Assembly: GCA_966112615.1 (NCBI GenBank)
Contig: CBHWDO010000007.1
Location: forward strand, 1 to 64,000
Direction of reading: 5' to 3'
Source of the DNA: Flavitalea sp966112615
Lineage (GTDB): Bacteria > Bacteroidota > Bacteroidia > Chitinophagales > Chitinophagaceae
DNA length: 64,000 bases
Shown: piece after piece, positions 32,422 to 41,900 of the stretch
How the letters are laid out: each line of letters begins with the position of its first letter
Numbering within the stretch: position 1 is the first letter of the stretch
Notes under the pieces: model-generated
What the model saw: only the letters and a program-made list of their open reading frames with translations
Databases searched by the model: none
Told to the model about the DNA's origin: nothing
Made by a program: the position numbers and the translations under genes

Positions 32422-33636
32422 TTATGACAATGCCTGGTCGAGGTCTTCCAGGATATCTTCAATATTTTCCATTCCAATACTCATCCTTATCAAGCCATCT
32501 GTGATTCCGTATTGTTCGCGTTTCTCTTTAGCCACACCATAGTGAGTCATAGATGCCGGGTGTGATAATAAAGTATCACATGAACCAAGTGAAACAGTGC
32601 GGACACACATCTTCAATTTATTCATCATCGACATACCTGCCTGCAAACCTCCTTTCAATTCAATACTCATCATAGCACCCGGATGGCGCATTTGTTTCAT
32701 GGCAGTTGCATGATCTGCATGTGAAGGAAGTCCGTTGTAATTTACTTTTGCAACAGCATTGTGTGACTGAAGGAAATCAGCCACTGCAACGGCATTCGCG
32801 CAATGTCGATCCATTCTTACTTCAAGTGTTTTCATTCCGCTCAACAAAAGATATGCATCAAACGCATTACTGTTACCTCCCAGCAGGCGATGAAATTTTG
32901 TTGCTTTTGTTTTCATGAATTCAATATCTCTTCCCAACAGAATTCCTCCGATTGCAGTTCCATGTCCATTCAGAAATTTTGTTGTGGAATGCACTACAAA
33001 ATCAACACCGTACTTAAATGGTTGCTGAAGATATGGAGTTGCGAATGTGTTGTCACAAGCCACGATCTTGCCATACTTCTTCGCAAGTTTTGTAAGCTCG
33101 TCAATATCTACACATTGAATAGTGGGATTAGCCGGCGTTTCAAGGTAAACCATTTTTATGGCCGGGTTATTCTTCAATGCATCTTCAGCGATATTAAGAT
33201 CACGAAGGTCTGCAATGATCGGTTCGATTCCGAGGTCAGGAAGGATGCGGTCCATCATCTCCTGTGTTCCTCCGTATAATGAATAATGGGAAAGGATCTT
33301 GTCGCCTGTTTTCAATGTAGCAAGCATCAGGCTTGCGATAGCGGCCATTCCGGAAGCGTGAAGTATTCCTTTCAGTTCAAGATTTGATTTATCAGTGCCT
33401 AACCTGTAACCTTCCATCAGAGCAATTTTCTCTTCCGCTTCTGTCATGGTAGGATTACCCCATCTTGAATAAATATATCCTTCTTCCTGCCCGCTGAATC
33501 TTCTCATTCCCTGTTCTGCAGTATCATATACGTATGTTGATGAAGCATAAATAGGAGTCAGGTGCGCATAATTCGGATCCTGTTTATGTCCACCATGAAT
33601 TGCCTGTGAACTAAAGCCCTTTAAATGATTTGCCAT
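32422..33636 (-). CDS. Cys/Met metabolism PLP enzyme (methionine gamma-lyase type)
   Basis: The 404-residue protein is a trans-sulfuration-family PLP enzyme. Landmarks are SRWGNPTMTEAE (about 56-67), GMAAIASLML, the catalytic lysine in HSTTKFLNGHGTAIGG (about 207-222), and the closing SIGMENIEDILEDLDQAL. The family includes cystathionine gamma-synthase, cystathionine lyases and methionine gamma-lyase; length and sequence lean to methionine gamma-lyase or cystathionine gamma-synthase. The GNAT gene downstream is cooriented. Confidence 0.88.
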   Translation of the reverse strand: MANHLKGFSSQAIHGGHKQDPNYAHLTPIYASSTYVYDTAEQGMRRFSGQEEGYIYSRWGNPTMTEAEEKIALMEGYRLGTDKSNLELKGILHASGMAAIASLMLATLKTGDKILSHYSLYGGTQEMMDRILPDLGIEPIIADLRDLNIAEDALKNNPAIKMVYLETPANPTIQCVDIDELTKLAKKYGKIVACDNTFATPYLQQPFKYGVDFVVHSTTKFLNGHGTAIGGILLGRDIEFMKTKATKFHRLLGGNSNAFDAYLLLSGMKTLEVRMDRHCANAVAVADFLQSHNAVAKVNYNGLPSHADHATAMKQMRHPGAMMSIELKGGLQAGMSMMNKLKMCVRTVSLGSCDTLLSHPASMTHYGVAKEKREQYGITDGLIRMSIGMENIEDILEDLDQALS

Positions 33637-33663
33637 GATATTAATTTTTCAGCCTAAACATTG

Positions 33664-33671
33664 TAGGTTTG
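33664..33671 (+). promoter_or_regulatory. -7 element of the DinB-family gene
   Basis: TAGGTTTG matches TAnnTTTG. It overlaps the TTG at 33669, so that codon cannot be the start; the GTG at 33693 is favoured, with a leader near 17 bases. No clear -33 box. Confidence 0.5.
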
Positions 33672-33692
33672 GATTCCAAATGTACTTTAAAG

Positions 33693-34184
33693 GTGAAAGA
33701 AATACTTCAACAACTTGCCGGTTATAATGTATGGGCAACTTCAAGGCTTATTGATGTGATCAAATCAATTCCGGAAGAGGATCGAACGAAAGAGGTGCAT
33801 TCAAGTTTTCCATCCCTGCATAAAACTTTGCTTCATATGTGGGATGCCGAGAGTATCTGGTGGCAGCGGCTCAAGCTTGTTGAACAGGTAGTGCCGCCCA
33901 GTGAAAAATTTTCGGGCAATACCATAGATGTTGCTGCTGCTTTACTTCACCAGGGTGAGTTGTGGAAGCAATGGGTTGACCAGGCAAGGCTGCCCATGTT
34001 AGAGCATGAATTCATTTATTTCAATTCGAGGAAAGAAAGATTCAAGCAACCCGTGTACGAGATGCTGATGCATCTTTTCAACCACGGTACCTATCATCGC
34101 GGGCAGTTGGTTTGTATGCTTAGGGAGTTGGGAGTGAAGAAGATACCGGGGACGGATTTGATTATATATTTGAGGAGAAGGTGA
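33693..34184 (+). CDS. DinB/YfiT-family protein
   Basis: The 163-residue protein (from GTG at 33693) is a four-helix DinB-like fold. The three histidines of the usual metal site are visible: LHKTLLHMWDAE (about 40-51) and LFNHGTYHRGQL (about 132-143). The family includes metal-dependent thiol-transferases and unknown enzymes, many damage-induced. A longer TTG start at 33669 would lie in the promoter. It is convergent with fabH across a repeat. Confidence 0.82.
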   Translation: MKEILQQLAGYNVWATSRLIDVIKSIPEEDRTKEVHSSFPSLHKTLLHMWDAESIWWQRLKLVEQVVPPSEKFSGNTIDVAAALLHQGELWKQWVDQARLPMLEHEFIYFNSRKERFKQPVYEMLMHLFNHGTYHRGQLVCMLRELGVKKIPGTDLIIYLRRR

Positions 34185-34185
34185 G

Positions 34186-34218
34186 TTTTAGGAGTTGGGA
34201 GTTGGGAGTTGGGAGTTA
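34186..34218. repeat. GGGAGTT tandem repeats next to a hairpin repeat
   Basis: Four GGGAGTT-like units begin directly after the DinB stop codon. They are followed by a hairpin repeat of the GTTCAGCC family. Similar simple repeats begin at the ends of other genes in this window. Confidence 0.7.
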
Positions 34219-34222
34219 GAAG

Positions 34223-34282
34223 GGGCTGAACGCAGGTGGGATACCCGGCGTTCAGCCCGCCTGAAGGGCGTTCTGCCCGGTT
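34223..34282. repeat. GTTCAGCC hairpin repeat (copy 1)
   Basis: A ten-base inverted repeat (GGGCTGAACG at 34223-34232 with CGTTCAGCCC at 34249-34258) flanks a smaller hairpin (ggg-ata-ccc). A second hairpin (CGCC-TGAAG-GGCG) lies to the right, followed by GTTCTGCCC. It lies one base before the fabH stop codon. Confidence 0.72.
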
Positions 34283-35273
34283 AGATCGCCCACTTTACCA
34301 GTGCGGCTCCCCAGGTGAATCCACCTCCAAATGCTGCAAGAACGATCAGGTCACCTTTTTTCAGTTGATCCTGCCATTCCCAAAGACATAATGGGATAGT
34401 TGCTGAGGTTGTATTTCCATAGCGCTGAATATTCAGCATTACTTTTTCATGAGCAAGTCCCATGCGATCTGCAGTGGCATCAATGATCCGCTTATTCGCC
34501 TGGTGAGGAACCAGCCATGCGATATCATCGCCGGACAGGTTATGTTTTTGAAGCAATTCATAAGAAACGTCAGCCATTCCTTTCACGGCAAATTTGAAAA
34601 CCTGCTGACCTTCCTGGTAGATATAATGTTCTTTAGCAGCAACAGTTTCCGCAGAAGCTGGTTTTGCAGAACCGCCTGCTACCATTTTCAGGTAATGACG
34701 GCCACTACCATCACTTTTCAGGATCATATCCTGGATGCCATATCCTTCATCATTAGGTTCCAGCAGAACAGCACCCGCTCCATCTCCAAACAGTACACAG
34801 GTAGTACGATCGCTGTAATCCACGATTGCACTCATTTTATCAGTTCCTACCACTACAACTTTCTTGTAACGTCCGCTTTCGATGAACATGGCACCGGTCG
34901 ACAAACCATATAAAAACCCGGAACATGCAGCACCCAGGTCGAAACCGAAGGCATTTTTTGCACCGATCTTATCGCTGATAATATTTGCAGTAGCCGGGAA
35001 AGTCATATCGGGAGTAACTGTGCAGCAGATGATACAATCGATCTCCAATGGGTCGATGCCTCTTCTTTTGCAAAGGTCCAGAACTGCCGGAGCGCCCATA
35101 TCAGAAGTTCCTTTTCCTTCTCCCTTCAAAATCCTTCTTTCTGAAATGCCGGTGCGGGATTTGATCCATTCGTCATTGGTGTCTACCATTGCTTCGAGGT
35201 CCTTGTTGGTAAGTTTATCTTCGGGTACAAAACCACCAACTGCAGTGATAGCCGCTAAAATTTTCTGACTCAT
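34281..35273 (-). CDS. fabH: 3-oxoacyl-ACP synthase III FabH
   Basis: The 330-residue protein starts fatty-acid chains by condensing acyl-CoA with malonyl-ACP. I take the ATG at 35273 (MSQKILAAIT), since the longer start is a TTG close to the promoter. The catalytic triad is visible: Cys117 in GAACSGFLYGL, His in LVPHQANKRIID (about 258) and Asn in RYGNTTSATIP (about 288). Length is typical. Other fab genes are not adjacent. Confidence 0.95.
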   Translation of the reverse strand: MSQKILAAITAVGGFVPEDKLTNKDLEAMVDTNDEWIKSRTGISERRILKGEGKGTSDMGAPAVLDLCKRRGIDPLEIDCIICCTVTPDMTFPATANIISDKIGAKNAFGFDLGAACSGFLYGLSTGAMFIESGRYKKVVVVGTDKMSAIVDYSDRTTCVLFGDGAGAVLLEPNDEGYGIQDMILKSDGSGRHYLKMVAGGSAKPASAETVAAKEHYIYQEGQQVFKFAVKGMADVSYELLQKHNLSGDDIAWLVPHQANKRIIDATADRMGLAHEKVMLNIQRYGNTTSATIPLCLWEWQDQLKKGDLIVLAAFGGGFTWGAALVKWAI

Positions 35274-35305
35274 TGCTATTTTTTGGTCCAATAATAAAAG
35301 AGCCG

Positions 35306-35313
35306 CAAAAATA
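35306..35313 (-). promoter_or_regulatory. -7 element of fabH
   Basis: TATTTTTG on the minus strand matches TAnnTTTG, about 33 bases before the fabH ATG (leader about 28). The -33 box is poor (TTGG, one to two bases off register). Confidence 0.5.
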
Positions 35314-35355
35314 CAGGTATTTAGGTTTATGCGGCCAATCCATTATTTTCGCTGC

Positions 35356-35949
35356 ATGATAGCATTCGTACAGGGAAACTATGCCGTAAAGACCCCTTCA
35401 GTAGTTATTGTTGAAGCCAATGGTGTTGGTTATGAACTACATATCAGCCTGAATACCTATGCCGATATACAGTCGGAGGATAAGGGAAGGCTCTTTACCT
35501 ACTACCATGTCAGGGAGGATGCGCATACTCTTTTTGGATTTTCCCAGGAGTCTGAAAAGCTGCTTTTTGTGCAGCTGATCAGTGTTTCAGGGGTAGGGGC
35601 TACCACGGCCAGGATGATGCTGTCTTCCATGAAACCGGAGGAACTGGTACGTGCCATCACTTCAGGTAATACAAGGGCTCTTGAAGGGATCAAGGGGATC
35701 GGGAAAAAGTCGGCCGAAAGGATCGTTCTTGAGCTTCGCGACAAGCTGGCAAAAACATCCATAACTGGTTCCATTTCACAGAATAATACTTCTCATATAA
35801 GCAATACAATCGAGCAGGATGCGTTAAATGCACTGATCTCCCTGGGCATCGGAAGAGCAGTCGCTGAGTCAGCCATTCAAAAGGTGATGAAAGCCGAGCC
35901 TGAAGGCCAGGTGGAAGACATTATCAAGAAAGCGCTTAAATCATTGTAA
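35356..35949 (+). CDS. ruvA: Holliday junction DNA helicase subunit RuvA
   Basis: The 197-residue protein binds Holliday junctions and works with RuvB. I place the start at the ATG at 35356 (MIAFVQGNYA), the usual family start; the longer frame begins at 35329. The N-terminal OB fold, the two HhH motifs (VSGVGATTARMML and IKGIGKKSAERIVLELRDK), and a C-terminal UBA-like region (residues 150-197) are visible. sprA follows after 45 bases, a known neighbour in Bacteroidota. Confidence 0.95.
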   Translation: MIAFVQGNYAVKTPSVVIVEANGVGYELHISLNTYADIQSEDKGRLFTYYHVREDAHTLFGFSQESEKLLFVQLISVSGVGATTARMMLSSMKPEELVRAITSGNTRALEGIKGIGKKSAERIVLELRDKLAKTSITGSISQNNTSHISNTIEQDALNALISLGIGRAVAESAIQKVMKAEPEGQVEDIIKKALKSL

Positions 35950-35994
35950 GCCTATTGCCCGATTTCTACCAAACAAACTCTTTGAGAAAGTAGA

Positions 35995-38900
35995 TTGACC
36001 CAAAATTTAAACCTGACCGGAAAGGTAATTGCATTCTTTTCCGTTCTACTGCTCTGTTGCAGCATGCAATCGTATGCTTTCCAACAGCCAGGGAACGACT
36101 CCGGTGCTGATACGCTAAAATTTCCCCTTAAGGACAGGAGGGGCGACAGGTTCTCGGATGCTGCCAGGAACCCGTTCGACCTTCGTACGCCCGTAAATAT
36201 TACGGATTCCATTGAATACGATTTCAAAACAAAGCAATATTATATCGTCGAGAAGATAGGCAGCTTTTACTACCGCAAGCCTACTTATCTCACGTTTGAT
36301 GAGTTTCTGGAATTACAGGCAAAAAAATCTGAAGCGGAATATTTCAGAAAACGTGCGAATATTCTATCCTCCCTTAATAAAAAATTGGTCAGGCCGAAAC
36401 TATCGGTTACCGAGAATCTATTCAACAGGATCTTTGGTAACGGGAAGGTGGAGATCAGGCCGCAGGGGGAAGTCAGCCTGATGGCGGGTTACCAGGGACA
36501 AAACATCAAGAACCCTGCATTGCCGGAAAGGGCACGCCGAAATGGTGGATTTGATTTCGACATGAATGCAAACCTGAGTGTGATCGGTAATATTGGTGAT
36601 AAGCTGAAACTTCCGATCAATTACAACACCATGTCGAACTTCGATTTTGAAAACCAGTTGAAGCTCGATTATACCGGTACCGATGATGAGATCATCAAAA
36701 GGATTGAGGCGGGTAATGTGTCTTTTTCTTCCAAAGGAACTTTGATACCCGGTGCGCAATCTTTATTTGGTTTGAAAACCCAATTGCAATTCGGAAAGCT
36801 GTTTGTAACCGGTGTGCTTGCGAATCAGCGTGCACAAAGGCAGACCCTGGGTTTACAGGGAGGAGCATCCAGCCAGTTGTTTGAATTCAAGGCCAATGAT
36901 TATGAAGAGAACCGTCACTTCCTGATGGCTCAATACTTCCGTCAGAATTATAATAATGCGATGAGAAGCCTGCCGGTGGTAAATTCACAGGTGCAGGTGC
37001 TGAGGTTAGAGGTTTGGGTGACCAACAGAAATGGTTCCACCACGGAAACACGTGATGTAGTTGGTTTGATGGATCTAGCTGAGTGCCCGACCTTCAACCA
37101 GAATATTCAATGTGCTCCAGGCAATACAAGAAATCTTCCGTTCAATGATGCGAATGACCTGTACCGGAGAATCATTAATGATCCATCATTCAGGAATTCT
37201 TCGCAGGTCACTACCAAGCTTGCATCGTTAGGATTAAGGCCGGTACAGGATTTTGAAAAGACCTTTGCGCGTAAACTGAATCCAAGCGAATATTATTTCA
37301 ATCCCCAGGTGGGATTTTTGTCGTTGAACCAGCCGCTTCAACCAGATGAAGTGCTGGCGATCGCCTTTCAATATTCTTATAATGGAAAATATTACCAGGT
37401 AGGTGAATTTTCGCAGGATGTTCCGCCCGATACCACGATTGTGACCGGAGGAACACAGAAAGTGCTTTTCCTGAAATTACTGAAAGCAACATCGCAGAGA
37501 ACCCAATTGCCGCTGTGGGACCTGATGATGAAGAACGTGTATTCATTGAGGTCGAAGGACGGTAGCTATTTGTCTTCTATCCAGCCACAGGATTTCAAAC
37601 TGAATGTGTTGTATGAAGAACCAAGTTTAGGGCAGAAGAGGTATTTGCCTGAAGGTCCTAAAGCAGGTGTTCCATTGATCACAGTTTTAAATCTTGACCG
37701 ACTCAATTCACGGAATGACCCATTGCCGGATGGAGTGTTTGATTATATAGAAGGATATACGGTTTTGTCGCAGCAGGCCAGGATCATCTTTCCATTGCTG
37801 GAGCCCTTTGGCCGCGGCCTTGATTCAGCTGCCTTCCAGGGAAGTTCACAGGATTTAAAGGACAAGTATGTGTATTATCCTTTGTATGATACGATCAAGG
37901 AAATAGCAAAGACCTATGCAAATTTAGACCGATACATCATTGCAGGTTACGCGAAAGGACAGTCGACTTCCGAGATCTCCCTTGGTGCATTCAATGTTCC
38001 ACAGGGATCGGTGACGGTAACTGCAGGTGGACAGGTCCTTAGAGAGAATGTTGATTTTACTATCGATTATAATTTAGGAACTGTAAGGATCATCAATAAT
38101 GCCATATTGAATTCAGGTGTGCCGGTCAATGTGCAGTATGAAAACAATGCAGGGTTCGGGATACAACAACGAAACTTCCTTGGGTTAAGATTGGATTACA
38201 TCGCGAAGCAAACAGCGAGGCAGACCATGACCTTTGGAGGATCGATCGTTCGATTGGGTGAGCGTCCTTTCTTTACCAAAACAATTTACAATGAAGATCC
38301 GATCAAGAATACCATGTATGGTGTGGATTTCAGTTATACATCTCAATTTCCAAAACTAACCAGGTGGCTCGATAAACTTCCATTCTATAACACGAATGAA
38401 ATGAGTACGATCCAGGCGTATGGAGAAGCTGCATTGCTGAAGCCCGGCCATCCGCCACAGATCGGAAGAGGAAGCGGAGGTTTGATCTTCGTGGATGATT
38501 TTGAAGGAACAAGAAATGCAATTGATCTGAGATTTCCATTAGTGAGTTGGGGACTTGCATCAACTCCTGCCGGAAACGGTTTGTTTGATGAAGCAGATAA
38601 TGTGAACCAGCACAGCTATGGTTATAACAGGGCGAAACTGGCATGGTACAATATTGAACCAGTTTTGCAGGATAGAAGAAATACTAATAACCCGGTAAGG
38701 GCTTATGAAGATTTTACGGATCCAAGAGTACGCCAGGTAAGGGTTACAGAGATCTATCCAAACCGGACCCCGGATCTTGGGCAGGCACAGTTGGTGACAT
38801 TTGATATGGCCTATTATCCGGAAGAAAGAGGTCCTTATAATTTTGATAACCGTTCGAATAGTGTTGCTGCCAACGGAAGATTACTCAATCCAAGAAACAG

Positions 38901-41900
38901 GTGGGGTGGGATCATGCGCGGATTGGACCAGGTGGACTTTGAAACCGGCAACGTTGAATTCATTGAATTCTGGATGCAGGATCCGTTTTTGACCAATCCC
39001 GGAAGTACCGGTGGACAATTATATTTCAACCTTGGTAATATTTCGGAAGATGTATTGAGAGATGGAAAGCGATTCTTTGAAAATGGAATCAGTGGTGCAA
39101 ATACAGTTGCACAGGAAGATACTTCAACTGTTTGGGGAAAGGTTCCTGCGAATCCGATCCAGGTAACACAGGCATTCAGTAATGATCCTGCTGACAGGCC
39201 TTTGCAGGATGCAGGTTTTGACGGATTGATCGGCGATGCGGAAAGATTGAAGTTTGCGCAATACCTCGATGGTTTAAGAAACCAGTTCGGTGCAAATTCA
39301 CCGATCTATTTAAATGCGTTGAATGATCCTTCGAGTGATGACTTCAGAAATTACCGCGATGCATTCTATGATGAAACACAAACAAGGATCTTAGGAAGAT
39401 ATAAGAATATCAATAGTCCGCAGGGTAACTCACCTGTTGCAACAGGCGGACAACAATTTGTATCTGCATTTACTTTGTATCCCGACCAGGAAGAATTCAA
39501 CAGGGATAATACCTTGAATGAACTCGAAGAATATTTTCAATATAAAGTTGAACTGAAGCCTGCAGACCTGGATGAAGTAGGTCAGAACTTTATCACTGAT
39601 GTAAGAACCTTTACGCCATCAGGAAGTACGCAACAGGAGAAGTGGTACCTGTTCAGAATTCCTATTGCGGAGTTTGAAAAGAAAGTGGGCAATATTCCTG
39701 ATTTCAAATCGATCCGTTTCATCAGGATGTTCCTTACAGGTTTTGAAGATTCAGTGGTATTGCGATTTGCAAAACTTGAACTGGTAAGAAACCAATGGAG
39801 GAAATATAATTACGAGTTGGATACAACAGGCACTTATGCATTGATTCCAGCGAATACACCAACAGCATTCAACCAGTTGGCTGTAAATATTGAAGAGAAT
39901 GCATCCAGAAGACCAATACCTTATAAGACTCCTCCGAATGTGATTCGCCAGCAGCAGTTGAGTAATAACAACGTGAACCTGTTGTTGAATGAACAGTCGC
40001 TCAGTTTACAGATCACTGATCTGAAACAAAATGATGCAAGGGGTGTCTTTAAAACCATGAATTTGGATTTGAGGCAGTATGGAAAATTGCAGATGTACAC
40101 GCATATTGAATCTGCTGGTTTTGCAGATAATATTGGAACGAATGATGTGTTTGCCGTGATCAGGTTCGGTAATGATCTTGGTAATAACTATTATGAAGTA
40201 AAGATCCCGTTGCAAAAAACTCCATGGGGTGCATCTTCTGATGCTGATATATGGCCGGCTGGAAACGAGCTGGATCTTGATTTACAGCGTTTGATCGATC
40301 TTAAGGTGACGAGGAATAATTCAGTGCCTGTGTCTCAATATTTCAAACAGACTGGTGCTGATGGTAAAGAATATGCGATATTAGGTAATCCGAATCTTGG
40401 CGAAGTAAGGATCTTTTTCCTTGGTATTGAAAACAGGAAGCTGGATAATGTTTCTGCAGAAGTATGGTTCAATGAATTAAGACTGAGTGATATCAATGAG
40501 AAGGGCGGATATGCAGCTTTAGGAAGAGTTGATATCAAACTTGCAGATCTTGGAACTTTATATGTTTCAGGAAGTGTTCGTTCAACAGGTTTCGGTACAA
40601 TTGAACAAAGAGTAAATGAAAGATCGCGTGAAGACTTCACACAGTTTGATGTTGCTACCAATCTTGAATTGGGTAAGTTATTGCCACAGAAGGCTGCAGT
40701 ATCAATCCCATTCTATGCAAGTGTTTCGCAAACAGTTACTGCTCCGGAATATGATCCATACGATCTCGATGTGAAGCTGAAAGATAAGCTGGCAGCGGCT
40801 TCTGGTTCTGCAAAAGATTCTATCAGGAATGATGCAGTTGATAAGCGTACTATTAAGACCGTAAACTTCACAAATGTTAAGAAGGTAAATACAACAGGTA
40901 AGAAGCAACAATTATGGAGCATTGAAAATTTTGATGTCAGCTATTCATATTACAAAGAAGAGCAGACCAATCCATTGATTGAAAGTAATACGATCACCAG
41001 GCACCGTGCAGGACTGGGTTATAATTTCACCGGTACACCAAAGTATTGGGAACCTGTGAAACCTATTTTCAAATCGAAGTCGCCATGGTTGGATATCCTC
41101 AAAGATTTCAACATCAATCCGGTTCCATCATTATTGAGTTTCAGGGCTGATGTGAACAGGCAGTTTGGTGCATTCAGACCAAGAAATGTTGGTGGTCCAA
41201 AGAATGTATTGCCTGAGACCTATGATAAGTATTTCACCTTCGACAGAATATACAATATGCGTTGGGGATTGACGAAATCCATCAACCTTGATTTCAATGC
41301 AAATAACAGGTCATGGATCGATGAAGATTCCGGAAGGTTGAACGATAACCAGAAGAAGCGCATGTGGGATAATTTCTGGAAAGGTGGAAGGACAGTAGCT
41401 TACGAGCATACAGCGAACCTGACATATACATTGCCAACAGCAAAGATTCCTGCGCTTGACTGGACCTCACTGAATGTCAGTTATACAGCGAAATATAATT
41501 TCATTGCTGCTTCGCTGATAGCAAAATCACTGGGAAATACTTTGAGTAACTCGCAGGCTAAGAATGTAACGGCGGAATTTGATCTTACCAGGTTGTATAG
41601 TAAGTCGAGGTGGTTGCGTGCCCTGGAAGAAGAATCAGTTGCAAGTCAGCAGCAACAGCAGCCAAAGGTTCAGGATACCACTAAAGGCAGGAGACCAAAG
41701 CGTGATCCTAATGAACCTGTTCAGATGAATGGTGTGATCAGGGTGTTTGGTAAATTGTTGACTTCATTGAAACGAGTGAGCCTTAACTATACTGAGAGTT
41801 CGGGATCTTCAATTTATGGATATACAGATAGCACCAGGTTGTTGGGTATGAACCTGAGATCAAATGCACCGGGTTGGGATTATGTATTTGGAAAAACTCC

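Noticed and set aside
33637..33668. SAM riboswitch before the PLP lyase
   Set aside because: Only 32 bases separate the gene start from the next gene, too few for the known SAM classes.
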